Source: Thauera sp. JM12B12
GTDB lineage: Bacteria; Pseudomonadota; Gammaproteobacteria; Burkholderiales; Rhodocyclaceae
Length of the DNA stretch: 64,000 nt
Assembly: GCF_039614725.1 (NCBI RefSeq)
Contig: NZ_CP154859.1
Span: forward strand, 2,604,001 to 2,668,000
Direction of reading: 5' to 3'
Shown: positions 46,350-57,819 of the stretch, one piece after another
Layout of the letters: every line of letters begins with the position of its first letter
Numbering within the stretch: position 1 is the stretch's first letter
Notes under the pieces: model-generated
What the model was told of the DNA's origin: nothing
Database searches by the model: none
What the model saw: the letters and a program-made list of their open reading frames with translations, nothing else
Made by a program: the position numbers and the translations under genes

Positions 46350-48374
46350 TCACACGGCGAAACGACTCGCCTGCTGGCGCAAGGTGGCGGCAAGCTGCTC
46401 GAGGGTTTCGGCAGTGCCGGCCGTCTCGCGCACCGAGCCGCTGTTGTGCTCCGCCATGTCGGCGATGCGCTCGATGTTGCGGGCGATCTCGTTGCTCGCC
46501 AGGCTCTGTTCGCGCAGTGCGGTGGAGATCTCGCGCACCGCAGTGAGCACCTCTTCGGCACCGCTGCTGATCTGCGCCATGGACTCGCCGGCGCGGTTGC
46601 TCATCTCGACCCCGTCGCGCACGCGCTGCACCCCTTGCTGCATGGTGTCGACCGCGCGCCCGGTGCCCTGCTGGATCGCCTTCACCATTTCGCCGATCTC
46701 GTGAGTCGCGAGCGAGGTGCGCTCGGCGAGCTTGCGCACTTCGTCGGCCACCACGGCGAAGCCGCGACCGCTCTCGCCAGCCCGTGCGGCCTCGATCGCG
46801 GCGTTGAGCGCGAGCAGGTTGGTCTGGTCGGCGATGTCACGGATCGAGTCCACGATCGCGTTGATCTGGCGCGATTTCTCGCCGAGCTCGCGGATCGCCT
46901 CGCTCGACAGATCGACCGCCTCGGCGATGCGCTCCATCTCGCACACCGACTGCTGCATCACCTGCCGACCGTCGTCGGACAGGCGGCCGGAGTCCTCTGC
47001 CAGCTTCTGGGCCACCTGGGCGTGGTGGGCGATGCCGTCGACGCCGCGCGACATCTCCTCGACCGCCGCCGCCACACCGGAGGCAGCGTCGCTCTGGGCC
47101 TCCGATCCCTGCAGCACGCGGCGTGCGGACGCCGACAGCTCGGTCGCGGCGCCACCGACATGCTCGGCGCCGAGCTGGATCTCGCGAATCAGCCCGGCCA
47201 CCTGATCGGCCATGCCGTTGAACTGGCGGGCCACCTCGGCGAGCTCGTCGTGGGCCGAGAAGCTCACCCGCGCGCGGTAGTCGCCGGCGGCGAACTGCTG
47301 CGCCCCCGCCGACAGCTCGCGCACCGAGCGCAGGATCGCGAGATACACCGCGATGAAGAGATAGGCGGCCAGCACCATCGCCAGGACCGATACGGTGATC
47401 TGGGCGTTGAGCTTGCGCTGCAGGTCCGCGAGACGGGCGTCGAGGAGGCGGCCCGTCTCGGGACGCAGCACCTCGTTGAAGTTTCGTACCGCAGTGTCGA
47501 TGGCCCGGGTAACGAGCTCGAAGAACGCCGCCGATGGCATCGAGAAGCGCTGGTCCAGGATCTCCTGCCGGGTGGCCGCGCGCACCTGCTCGACCGCAGC
47601 CGAGACCTCCTTGCCCACCACGTCCAGACGCGGCGCGAGCGCCGCATTGTTGCGCGCGGTCCGCTCGAGACGCTGGATCAGGGCCGCCTCGGCGCGACCG
47701 ATCTCGGCCAGCAGCGAGACCACCGCGTGCTCGTCGCTCTGCGACAGCTCGCGGCGCGCGCTGAGATTGGTACCACGCGCGCGCAACTGGCCCAGGCGCT
47801 CGCTGAGCTCGGGCAGGGCGTTGAGCAGCGGCGCGATCAGATTCGCACTCGCCGGGTCGGGGTCGAGGGCGAGACCGGAAACGTCGCCCAACTCGCCCAG
47901 CCAGGCAAGCAGGGCGGCGATCGCCTCGGTATGGGTACGGAAGTTCGTCCCGCCGTCGAGCTCGAGCCCATCGTCGGCAAGTCGGCCGAGCGTGCTGCGC
48001 ACGGTCTGCCAGCCGGGCTGCAGGGAAGCCCAGTCGGAGCCCTGGGCGAGAGCGCTGTCCAGCCTGCCCATCGCGGCGACGAGTTCGCGCGCCTTCTGCT
48101 CGCGCTTGGGCACCAGGTCGGCGCTGCCGCCCAGCACGCCTGCCGACAGGCCACGGTGCTGCTGCGTGTTGAGGATGACCGCGAAGCCGGCGTCGAAGAG
48201 CGCGAGACCGGCGATTTCGCGCTGCGTGTTGCGGATCTCGCCGCGCAGATTGACGAAGATCTGCGTCAGCAGCACCGCCGAGGCGGCAGCGCAGACGAGG
48301 ATGATGAGACCGAACTTGAGCGGATAGCTGAGTCGGTCGAGCAGGCTGACGGCGGGCTGGAAGAGCAGTTTCAT
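46350..48374 (-). CDS. Methyl-accepting chemotaxis protein
   Basis: This 674-aa chemoreceptor has TM1 at about 19-41 and a long helical periplasmic sensor (about 42-325, with NTQQHRGLSAGVLGG near 55 resembling nitrate/nitrite (NIT)-type sensor starts). TM2 (about 327-350), a HAMP domain (about 350-402) and a cytoplasmic signalling domain follow. The hairpin tip is INAIVDSIRDIADQTNLLALNAAIEAARAGESGRGFAVVADEVRKLAERT (about 505-554). No CheR-binding pentapeptide is seen at the C-terminus (ends QQASRFAV). A near-consensus sigma-28 promoter lies 47 bp upstream, placing it in the flagellar regulon. Ligand unknown. Confidence 0.93.
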   Translation of the reverse strand: MKLLFQPAVSLLDRLSYPLKFGLIILVCAAASAVLLTQIFVNLRGEIRNTQREIAGLALFDAGFAVILNTQQHRGLSAGVLGGSADLVPKREQKARELVAAMGRLDSALAQGSDWASLQPGWQTVRSTLGRLADDGLELDGGTNFRTHTEAIAALLAWLGELGDVSGLALDPDPASANLIAPLLNALPELSERLGQLRARGTNLSARRELSQSDEHAVVSLLAEIGRAEAALIQRLERTARNNAALAPRLDVVGKEVSAAVEQVRAATRQEILDQRFSMPSAAFFELVTRAIDTAVRNFNEVLRPETGRLLDARLADLQRKLNAQITVSVLAMVLAAYLFIAVYLAILRSVRELSAGAQQFAAGDYRARVSFSAHDELAEVARQFNGMADQVAGLIREIQLGAEHVGGAATELSASARRVLQGSEAQSDAASGVAAAVEEMSRGVDGIAHHAQVAQKLAEDSGRLSDDGRQVMQQSVCEMERIAEAVDLSSEAIRELGEKSRQINAIVDSIRDIADQTNLLALNAAIEAARAGESGRGFAVVADEVRKLAERTSLATHEIGEMVKAIQQGTGRAVDTMQQGVQRVRDGVEMSNRAGESMAQISSGAEEVLTAVREISTALREQSLASNEIARNIERIADMAEHNSGSVRETAGTAETLEQLAATLRQQASRFAV

Positions 48375-48420
48375 GATCGGTAACCGGCCCGTGGCCGGAG
48401 ATGTGCCTCTGACTCGAGCT

Positions 48421-48447
48421 CTATCGGCCCCCTGACGCGAATCTTTA
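48421..48447 (-). promoter_or_regulatory. Sigma-28 (FliA)-type promoter of the chemoreceptor gene
   Basis: On the minus strand TAAAGATT (48447-48440), exactly 11 nt, then GCCGATAG (48428-48421). The FliA consensus TAAAGTTT-N11-GCCGATAA differs at one base in each half. The expected start point lies about 40 nt before the chemoreceptor ATG. Confidence 0.85.
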
Positions 48448-48506
48448 CCGGCTTTGCGCGCCCTTGTCCCGCGCGCCCGAAGCGGGTCGTGCGGGCGCCC
48501 CTCCGC

Positions 48507-49214
48507 TCAGGCCAGACGGCCGTCGCACAGCCGCAGGGTGCGTTGCGCACGCGCGGCCAGCGTCTCGTCGTGGGTCACGATGACGAAGCTGGTCGCGAAG
48601 CGCTCGTTGAGCGACAGCATCAGATCGAATACGGCGCTCGCGGTGCGGCGATCGAGGTTTCCGGTGGGCTCGTCCGCGAGCACGCACGCCGGCTGCGTCA
48701 CCAGTGCACGGGCGATCGCCGCGCGCTGGCGCTCGCCGCCGGAGAGTTCGCCGGGCGCGTGATCGAGCCGGTGCGCCAGGCCGACCTCGGCGAGCATCCT
48801 TTCCGCCCGCGCATCGGCCTCGGCGCGCGGCACGCGACGGATGTAGAGCGGCATGGCGACGTTCTCGAGCGCCGAGAACTCCGGCAGCAGGTGATGGAAC
48901 TGGTAGACGAAGCCGAGCGCCTCGTTGCGCAGACGCCCGCGCGCGGTCCCCGAGAGGCCGGAGAAGTCCTGCCCCATCAGGCGCACGCTGCCGGCGCTCG
49001 GCACGTCGAGTCCGCCCAGGAGATGCATGAGCGTGCTCTTGCCCGAACCCGAGGCGCCGACGATGGCGATACGCTCGCCGCGCGCGACGCTGAGCGTCAC
49101 GCCATCGAGCACCCGCACCGCCTCCGGCCCCTCGCGGAAATGCTTGCCGAGGCCCTCGCAGGCCACCACCGGCTGCGCGCCACCCGCACCGGTGACGGGT
49201 TGATGGTCATTCAT
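48507..49214 (-). CDS. lolD: Lipoprotein-releasing ABC ATPase LolD
   Basis: This 235-aa ATPase powers release of outer-membrane lipoproteins from the inner membrane. Walker A is [18 protein letters not shown] (about 53-70). The LolD-specific region is [24 protein letters not shown] (about 101-124). The signature is [18 protein letters not shown] (about 158-175) and Walker [12 protein letters not shown]. It overlaps the upstream lolC stop by 8 bp, implying coupled expression. Confidence 0.95.
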   Translation of the reverse strand: MNDHQPVTGAGGAQPVVACEGLGKHFREGPEAVRVLDGVTLSVARGERIAIVGASGSGKSTLMHLLGGLDVPSAGSVRLMGQDFSGLSGTARGRLRNEALGFVYQFHHLLPEFSALENVAMPLYIRRVPRAEADARAERMLAEVGLAHRLDHAPGELSGGERQRAAIARALVTQPACVLADEPTGNLDRRTASAVFDLMLSLNERFATSFVIVTHDETLAARAQRTLRLCDGRLA

Positions 49215-50463
49215 AGCGCAGGGCCTCCGCCGGATTCACCCGCGACGCGCGCCAGCTCGGGTACAGCGCGGCAAGCAGCGTCAGCACGAAGGAGACGGTC
49301 ACGATCGTGGTGACGTCGGACGACAGCACCTTCGAGGGCAGCTCGTTGATGTAATAGATTTCCTTGTTCCACAGGGTCGCGCCGGTGAGGGTCTCGAGCG
49401 CGGGGATGACCACATCGAGGTTGTTGGCGATCGCCAGCCCGCCGATCACCCCCGCGGCCAGCCCGACGAGGCCGATGATCGAGCCCTGCAGCACGAAGAT
49501 GCCCATGATCGACGCAGGACTGGCGCCGAGCGTGCGCAGGATGGCGATGTCGGCATATTTCTCCTGCACCGCCATGACCAGCGTGGACACGATGTTGAAG
49601 GCCGCCACCGCCACGATCAGGAACAGGATCAGGGTCATCATCGTCTTCTCGAGCGCCACCGCGCGGAAGAAGTTGGCGTGGCTGCGCGTCCAGTCGGCCA
49701 CCACCAGGCCGGGTTCGCTGATCGTCATCGCCAGCTCGCGCGCCACCCGGGGGGCGGCGAACAGGTCGTCGAGCTTGAGCCGCACCCCGCTCACTGCGTC
49801 GCCCAGCCGGTAGAGCGCCTGAGCGTCGGCAATGTGCACCAGCGCCAGCCCGGAGTCGTACTCGTACATGCCGGCCTCGAAGATGCCGACGACCTCGAAT
49901 TGCTTGACCCGCGGCAGCACCGCCGCCGGCGTCACCAATCCCTGGGGCGCGATCAAGGTGAGCTTGTCACCAAGCTGCACCCGCAAGGCATGGGCAAGGT
50001 CGCGCCCAAGGACGATGCCGAAACGCCCGGCCTGCAGCGCGCCGAAGTCGCCGGCCTTCATGTAGCTGCCGAAATCGGCCACCTTGTCCTCGGCCTCGGG
50101 GATCACCCCGCGCACGATCGTGCCGCGCACACCCTCGTCGAAGGACAGCATCCCCTGCTCCTGCACATAGGGTGCGGCGGCGCGCACCGACGGATGGGTC
50201 ATGGCCTCCTCGGCCACCTGCTGCCAGCTGAGGAGCCCGCCCTCCGGGCTCTGCACCTGGACATGGGAGGCGACGCCGAGGATGCGGGTGCGCAGCTCCT
50301 CCTGGAACCCGTTCATGACCGACAGCACGACGATGAGCGCGGCCACGCCCAGCGCGATGCCGAACATCGACACGAAGGAGATGAACGATATGAAGCGGTT
50401 GCGGCCCTGCGCCCGCTTGCGCGAGCGCGTATAGCGCAGACCGACGAGAACTTCGTATGGCAT
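49207..50463 (-). CDS. lolC: Lipoprotein-releasing permease LolC/E
   Basis: This 418-aa permease begins [35 protein letters not shown]1 is at about 33-52 ([22 protein letters not shown]). A large periplasmic domain follows (about 55-270), and three C-terminal helices (about 275-295, 322-345, 385-405) include [27 protein letters not shown], the LolCE ATPase-contact loop. Only one permease is present here, as in organisms using a homodimeric LolF-like transporter. The start at 50463 was chosen by homology; upstream frame has no family match. Confidence 0.93.
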   Translation of the reverse strand: MPYEVLVGLRYTRSRKRAQGRNRFISFISFVSMFGIALGVAALIVVLSVMNGFQEELRTRILGVASHVQVQSPEGGLLSWQQVAEEAMTHPSVRAAAPYVQEQGMLSFDEGVRGTIVRGVIPEAEDKVADFGSYMKAGDFGALQAGRFGIVLGRDLAHALRVQLGDKLTLIAPQGLVTPAAVLPRVKQFEVVGIFEAGMYEYDSGLALVHIADAQALYRLGDAVSGVRLKLDDLFAAPRVARELAMTISEPGLVVADWTRSHANFFRAVALEKTMMTLILFLIVAVAAFNIVSTLVMAVQEKYADIAILRTLGASPASIMGIFVLQGSIIGLVGLAAGVIGGLAIANNLDVVIPALETLTGATLWNKEIYYINELPSKVLSSDVTTIVTVSFVLTLLAALYPSWRASRVNPAEALRYE

Positions 50464-50671
50464 CGACACGGAAGCTTCAGGATCCCTTTGACGGCAAGCC
50501 CGGCATTTTGCCCGCCATTGCGCGCGCACGCGACAGCAAAGCGCATGTGAATGTAAGCTGGCGGCCAAGCATGCGTTCTGCAACGGGTCGGGGCGAGGAC
50601 CGGACCCGTTGGCCGCAGACTGCGATTCGTGAAGGACCGCGCTTACGACCACCGAGCCGCACACGCGATTC

Positions 50672-52635
50672 ATGCCGCCAAAGGACAAGACGACGCCCGG
50701 TCACATCCATGCCCTGCTCGACCGCAGCACCGCCGCCTGGCTCATCCTGGTTATCGGGCTGGTGCTGACCGTCGGGCTGTGGCATTACTCGGACGCGCAG
50801 TTTTCCGGGCGTGCGAAGGACCGTTTTGCGCATCGCGTCGAAGCCGCGAAGAGCCTGCTGCGCTCGCGCATGCAGGCGCACGCCCAGGTCCTGCGCGGCG
50901 GAGCCGCCCTGTTCGCGGCGAGCGACACGGTGAGCCGTGCGGAATGGCGAGCCTACGTGGACGCACTCGCGCTCGAGCACTCGCTGCCCGGCATCCAGGG
51001 GACCGGCTTCGCCGTCATGGTGCCCGCCACAAAGCGCGACGAACACCTTGCCGCGGTGCGCGCCGAGGGCTTCCCGGACTACGCGATCCACCCTGCCGGC
51101 GAGCGCGATCCTTACACGAGCATCATCTATCTCGAGCCCTTCGCCGACCGCAACCTGCGCGCGTTCGGCTACGACATGTACGCCGAGCCGGTGCGCCGCG
51201 AAGCGATGGAGCGCGCGCGGGACACCGGTCTGCCGGCGCTGTCGGGCAGGGTCACGCTGGTGCAGGAGTACGGCTCCGAGATCCAGCCCGGTTTTCTCAT
51301 CTACCTGCCCATCTATGCCGGCGGCGCCGTGCCCAGCACGGTCGAGGAGCGTCGCGCCGCCCTCGTCGGCTTCGTGTACAGCCCCTTCCGGGCGCAGGAC
51401 ATCATGCACAGCATCTTCGCCGACAGCCTGCGCGAAGCCGACATCGCCCTCTTCGACGGCACCCCATCCGCCGAGGCGCTGCTGTTCGCCTCGGCGGTGG
51501 ACACGCGCGGTGCGCGATTCGTCGTCGAGCATCCGCTCCAGATCGGCGGCCGCACCTGGGTGGCGCGCTTCACCAGCACCTCCGCGTTCGAGCGCGACAA
51601 TGCAAGCGCCGAGGCGGGGCTGATCCTGTTCGGCGGCTCCACTCTCAGCCTGATGCTGTTCGCGCTCCTGAACACCAACGCCAGCCACCGCCGGCGGATG
51701 CAGGCGGCAGCGAACCGGCTGGCGCAAAGTCGCGACGAGTTCCGCACCCTCGTCGAGAACGTGCCCGGCGTGGTCTTCCGCTGCCAGGTCACCGCGCCCT
51801 GGGCGGTAATCCACATCAGCCGGAACATCGAGGCCCTGACCGGTGCGACGCCCGAGGAGTTCACCGCCCGCAGGGTGTCCTTCGGCGATTTCATCGTGGC
51901 CGAGGACTTCGCCTCCATCCAGGCGGCGATCGACGAGGCCCTGCGCCAAGGCACGAGCTACGAGGTGGAATACCGCATGAGCAACCGCAACGGGGAGACG
52001 CACTGGGTCAGCGAGCGCGGCCACGTCTTCCTGAGCCGCACGGGCCAGCCGCTGTGGCTGGACGGCGTGATCATCGACGTCACCGAGCGCAAGCAGGCGG
52101 AGGAGGCGATCCGCAATCTCGCCTTCATCGACACCCTCACCCACCTGCCCAACCGCCGCTTCCTGCTCGACCGTCTGCGCCAGGGTCTGGCCAACAGCCG
52201 CCGCCACGGACGCCACGGTGCGCTGCTGTTCATCGACCTGGACCATTTCAAGTCCGTGAACGACACCTACGGTCATGAAGCCGGCGACCGGCTGCTGTGG
52301 GAAGTGGCCCAGCGCCTGCGCCAGAGCGTTCGCGAAGGCGACACGGTGGCGCGCCTGGGCGGCGACGAATTCGTGGTGATGCTGGAGGAACTCGGCGATC
52401 AGCGCACGGAGGCCCTCGAGAAAGGCAAGGCGATCGCGGAGAAGATCCTCGCGGCGCTCAACGCGCCCTTCGAACTCGACGGCGTCCACCACCAGAACAC
52501 CCCGAGCATCGGCGTGGCCTGCTTCAGCGGCGAGGACGAGCGTGCCGAGGACCTCCTGCGACGGGCCGACGAGGCGATGTACCGCGCCAAGGCGGCCGGA
52601 CGCAACCGCCTGGTCGCCATCGACGGCACGGAGGC

Positions 52636-52639
<4 letters not shown>
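50672..52639 (+). CDS. CHASE-PAS-GGDEF diguanylate cyclase
   Basis: This 655-aa membrane sensor has TM1 (about 22-42), a periplasmic CHASE domain (about 65-290; [24 protein letters not shown]), TM2 (about 308-328) and a PAS domain (about 350-475; [31 protein letters not shown]). The GGDEF domain (about 480-650) has intact LGGDEFVVM, and an I-site RxxD (REGD) five residues before it implies c-di-GMP feedback inhibition. [16 protein letters not shown] is the substrate-binding segment. It probably makes c-di-GMP in response to an unknown extracytoplasmic signal. Tail overlaps the convergent YgiQ gene by 4 bp. Confidence 0.93.
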
Positions 52640-54870
<2,231 letters not shown>

Positions 54871-54951
54871 TGTATCGGGCGACGAGGGCCGGCGCCCCAT
54901 CGTTACGCGCCCGCCCGCAGGTGCCGGGAGGCGCCCCCGCCATTTCCGGGC

Positions 54952-55671
54952 TCAGGTGCGCCAGCGGCTCGCCGAGAACACCAGTCGCTCGCTGTCGCGT
55001 CGCCACACCACCCCGTCCTGCTGCACGGCGAGCCACCAGGTCTGCTTGGCCGGATCGGGCCTGGGCGAGGCGAACGCCGCCGGATCGAGGACCGCGACAC
55101 ACCAGGCCGCTTCCGGGTCGCGCACCGACGGGTAAATGATTGCGCCGATCGGTGCCTCGCGCGCGACGCGCGCAAAGGCCTGGGTCGCGCCGTAGTCGGC
55201 AGGATGCGTCCACGCGCCGAGGTCGGCGGAGAAAGGCCGCGCGCGCAGATCGACGACCTCGGTAGCGAGCCGGACCCGGAATGCGGTGTGCGCCACCGGC
55301 TCGATCCGCTCCAGATCGACCGCGTCCTGAAGAAACTTCCAGCGCCAGTACCCCAACTCGGCGCAGGCCGTGCGCACACCCTGCGCACCGTAGAACACGC
55401 CGGGATCCGTCGCGCTCCTGAACCGCGAACCACCCCGCCTCGGGTCATACCGAAACGGCGAGGCGAGCAGGTAATCCAGCCTGGAGACAGCCGAGGGCCG
55501 CGGAGGCTTGCTGGTGTCGAGCAGCAGTTCCAGCACGTCCTGTTCGGCCGGGTCATCGACGATCTTCATGGTCGAGGCGACGTGCTGAGCCTCGACGATG
55601 CGCCAGGCCGGCGCCGCCCATGCGCGCGCCTCAGACGAGACCGCGAGAGGCGTCCAGGTAGTGGACGACAC
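54952..55671 (-). CDS. RES-domain toxin, module 1 (GTG start)
   Basis: This 239-aa RES-family toxin has AWRIVEAQHVAS near the N-terminus and SRLDYLLASPFRY...GSRFRSATDPGVFYGAQGVRTACAELGYWRWKFL (about 70-121; conserved Arg and Glu). IGAIIYPSVRDPEAAWCVAVLDP (about 182-204) supplies the conserved Ser. Characterised RES toxins consume NAD+ or ADP-ribosylate targets. No ATG fits; GTG at 55671, with AAGGA 7 nt upstream, overlaps the antitoxin by 41 bp. The longer size compared with module 2 places it in another RES subgroup. Confidence 0.85.
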   Translation of the reverse strand: MSSTTWTPLAVSSEARAWAAPAWRIVEAQHVASTMKIVDDPAEQDVLELLLDTSKPPRPSAVSRLDYLLASPFRYDPRRGGSRFRSATDPGVFYGAQGVRTACAELGYWRWKFLQDAVDLERIEPVAHTAFRVRLATEVVDLRARPFSADLGAWTHPADYGATQAFARVAREAPIGAIIYPSVRDPEAAWCVAVLDPAAFASPRPDPAKQTWWLAVQQDGVVWRRDSERLVFSASRWRT

Positions 55672-56026
55672 GGACGAGTCCTTCGGTTTGGCCGATGAGC
55701 TCGATCGGACGACCGTTGAGCCCCTTGTTGTCACTGTTGAGCCATGCGCGCGCGGTCCCCTCCTCGCCCACGATGGAGTCGAGCGAGCGGAACAGGCGCA
55801 CGAACAGCAGCGCGAACTCCCACTCCTTGCGGTGTTGCTCGAGCTGGTAGTCACCGGCATAGAGCCGCGTGATCGTCGCCGGGCTCACGCCCAGCACCCT
55901 GGCGAGCAGCGCGCGCGAAACGCCGAGCCGTTCGGCAGCGCGGGCAACCGCCTTCGAGAGCACGGCAGCTGCATTGGCCGTCTGAACGGTCGCAGTGGCC
56001 GTGTTGGTGGTCGCAGCGGCAGTCAT
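55631..56026 (-). CDS. Xre/MbcA/ParS-like antitoxin, module 1
   Basis: This 131-aa antitoxin has a Thr/Ala-rich N-terminus (1-20) and an HTH-like region (LSKAVARAAERLGVSRALLARVLGVSPATITRLYAG, about 23-58). The C-terminal toxin-binding domain ARAWLNSDNKGLNGRPIELIGQTEGLVRVVHYLDASRG (about 92-129) matches the DUF2384/MbcA-ParS type. Ribosome-binding site AAAGGAGGTG is near-perfect, suggesting antitoxin excess. A promoter with a GCAATAATTGC palindrome in the -10 region suggests autoregulation. Confidence 0.87.
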   Translation of the reverse strand: MTAAATTNTATATVQTANAAAVLSKAVARAAERLGVSRALLARVLGVSPATITRLYAGDYQLEQHRKEWEFALLFVRLFRSLDSIVGEEGTARAWLNSDNKGLNGRPIELIGQTEGLVRVVHYLDASRGLV

Positions 56027-56048
56027 GGCGCACCTCCTTTCTGCAGCA

Positions 56049-56077
56049 ATTATTGCCTATTTTTCTTTCTTCTGCAA
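56049..56077 (-). promoter_or_regulatory. Promoter and putative operator of RES/Xre module 1
   Basis: Minus strand: TTGCAG (56077-56072), 17-bp spacer, AATAAT (56054-56049). The 11-bp palindrome GCAATTATTGC (56046-56056) is centred on the -10 box, a likely site for the Xre-type antitoxin to repress its own transcription. Confidence 0.6.
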
Positions 56078-56098
56078 AAGCGAAACGAGATCGGCGCC

Positions 56099-56143
56099 GG
56101 TTGCTGGGATCAATGGGGTCAGACCCCATTGATCCCAGCAACC
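56099..56143. repeat. 45-bp perfect inverted repeat (22-bp arms, 1-nt centre)
   Basis: GGTTGCTGGGATCAATGGGGTC is followed by one A and then its exact reverse complement. The inner TGGGGTCAGACCCCA resembles the core of small REP/RAYT-type extragenic repeats seen in betaproteobacteria, which is recalled knowledge and not checked here. It sits between antitoxin 1 and the lipase promoter. It has no T-run, so it is not a typical terminator, but would form a very stable hairpin in either transcript. Confidence 0.85.
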
Positions 56144-56181
56144 ACGATGGCTTTCGCTCAGCGATCAGGGAATTCCCGCCC

Positions 56182-56210
56182 TTGTCCAAGGCATCGTTAC
56201 GGCCTGTAAT
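56182..56210 (+). promoter_or_regulatory. Promoter of the PEP-CTERM lipase gene
   Basis: TTGTCC (56182-56187), 17-bp spacer, TGTAAT (56205-56210), about 80 bp before the lipase ATG. A GGGAATTCCC palindrome (56168-56177) lies just upstream of the -35. Confidence 0.55.
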
Positions 56211-56289
56211 CGGCGAGTCGTCGCACCGGGGTCGCTTCGCGCGCGTGTCGGCGCACCTACCGAGCAAGGCACTTCATCAAGGAGGCACC

Positions 56290-57273
56290 ATGCTGCGCAA
56301 ACCGTCTCTGATCCTCTTACTCTCCTTGCTGCTAGCCCAGCCCGTCCAGGCGGCATACAGCGCTCTCTACGTCTTCGGCGACAGCCTGTCGGACAACGGC
56401 AACGCCTACGCCCTGAGCGGCGGTGCTTGGCCGCCCTCGCCGCCTTACGCCGGCCAGTTCTCCGACGGCCCGACCGCGGCCGAGTACCTCGCCGGCCAGC
56501 TCGGGGTCGGTCTTGCGCCCTCGATCGCAGGCGGCACCAACTACGCGGTGGGCGGCGCCATGACCGGTCCGCTCAACTACAACTACGAAGTCGCGTCCCC
56601 CTTCGCGCTGCCCCCTGCACTGCAATACACCGGCGTGCTCTCACAGGCGACGGCGTTCGCGACGAGCGCGCCAGGCTTCGACCCCGCGCGCTCCCTCTTC
56701 ATGTTGTGGGCAGCACCGAACGATTTCTTCTACGCATTGAGCACAGGCGGCGACCTCGCCAGCGCGGCCGCAACCGCGGTAAGCAACCTCATCAGCACCG
56801 TCGGCCTGCTGGCGGGCATCGGCGCCACCGACTTCCTCATCCCCAACATGCCCAACCTGGCGCAGACGCCCTTCGGGCTCGGGCTGGACGACATCAGCCG
56901 CGCCGGACTGGACAGCCTCTCGCGGGGCTTCAACGCTGGGCTGGCGCAGGCGATCGACCTCGCACGGACCGGCCTGATCCCGGGTATCCCGGCGGGACTC
57001 GAGCTGTTCGAGTTCGACACCGCTGGCTTCCTCGACGAGGTCATCCGCGATCCGGCGGGCTACGGCTTCACGAACGTCACGGCGAGCTGCGTCCTCCTCC
57101 CGAGCGGATGCGAGGGCTATCTGTTCTTCGATGCCGTACACCCCACGACCGCGGCGCACCAGCTCCTCGCCAGCCGCTTCTACGCCGCGGTTCCGGAGCC
57201 CGCCCTGCCCGCATTGTTGTCGATCGGCGCGGTCGCGCTGATGGTGTCGCGTCGTCGCCCAATCCAGCGCTGA
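56290..57273 (+). CDS. GDSL-type lipase/esterase with PEP-CTERM sorting signal
   Basis: This 327-aa exported protein has signal peptide MLRKPSLILLLSLLLAQPVQA and block I GDSLSDNGN (nucleophile Ser about residue 33). GGTNYAVGGA (about 96-105) holds the oxyanion Gly, and WAAPNDFFY (about 143) carries the Asn. Block V FFDAVHPTTAAHQLLA (about 284-299) holds the catalytic Asp and His. The C-terminus VPEPALPALLSIGAVALMVSRRRP is a PEP-CTERM signal for exosortase processing and envelope/EPS export. It lies between the two RES/Xre modules on the opposite strand. GGAGG ribosome-binding site. Confidence 0.93.
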   Translation: MLRKPSLILLLSLLLAQPVQAAYSALYVFGDSLSDNGNAYALSGGAWPPSPPYAGQFSDGPTAAEYLAGQLGVGLAPSIAGGTNYAVGGAMTGPLNYNYEVASPFALPPALQYTGVLSQATAFATSAPGFDPARSLFMLWAAPNDFFYALSTGGDLASAAATAVSNLISTVGLLAGIGATDFLIPNMPNLAQTPFGLGLDDISRAGLDSLSRGFNAGLAQAIDLARTGLIPGIPAGLELFEFDTAGFLDEVIRDPAGYGFTNVTASCVLLPSGCEGYLFFDAVHPTTAAHQLLASRFYAAVPEPALPALLSIGAVALMVSRRRPIQR

Positions 57274-57306
57274 AGCTTGCCCGTCGGCGCGAGCACTCGC
57301 GGGCAC

Positions 57307-57819
57307 TCACCACAGGCGCGGGTCGGGGCGGTGCGCGATGCGACGGGTCGCCACCCGTCGCGCATCGGCATGGGCCGGATTCAGGAGGTAGTTCCACCCC
57401 ACCGGCACCACCACCGACGGCACGCGCAGCAGCAAGGTCTCGCCGCCCGCGAGCCAGTCGTCCCCGGCGCGCTGCGAATCGGTGCTGCCCACCGACCAGT
57501 CGACGTTGTCCGCATCCCAGCCCTCGGGCGGGCCGAGCGTCGCGGCCGCGGCGAGCACGGCAGCGGGGAGCGTCACCTCGACCGCGACCATGCCGCGTGG
57601 CGGACGCAGCGGCGTGTGCACGCGCTTCTCGAGCTGCGCCAGCGCGAGGCTGTCGGAGAGATAGATCACCGGCCGGCCGACGCTGTTCCACCGCCCGCCA
57701 ACCGCCGCCGCGCCATTGCCCGCACAGGCGAAATCCTCGGCGGCACACAGCAGCGCACCGGTGTCGAGGTCGATCCAGTCCTGCGCCAGCCGCCACAAGG
57801 TGGCCGTGCGCGCCGCCAT
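57307..57819 (-). CDS. RES-domain toxin, module 2
   Basis: This 170-aa RES protein has ATLWRLAQDW (conserved Arg, about 5-14), GGRWNSVGRPVIYLSDSLALAQLEKRVH (about 41-68; Arg and Glu) and LLLRVPSVVVPVGWNYLLNPAHADARRV (about 128-155; Ser). This is a complete RES signature of the compact ParT/MbcT-like type. NAD+-directed activity is inferred from family. Its ATG overlaps the antitoxin TGA by one base, typical of tightly coupled pairs. Toxins 1 and 2 share family motifs but little else, so they are not a recent duplication. Confidence 0.92.
   Translation of the reverse strand: MAARTATLWRLAQDWIDLDTGALLCAAEDFACAGNGAAAVGGRWNSVGRPVIYLSDSLALAQLEKRVHTPLRPPRGMVAVEVTLPAAVLAAAATLGPPEGWDADNVDWSVGSTDSQRAGDDWLAGGETLLLRVPSVVVPVGWNYLLNPAHADARRVATRRIAHRPDPRLW

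Noticed and set aside
50582..50610. 8-bp inverted repeat AACGGGTC/GACCCGTT as terminator or operator before the GGDEF gene
   Set aside because: Long GC-rich spacer, no T-run and no link to a promoter; could be chance in GC-rich DNA.
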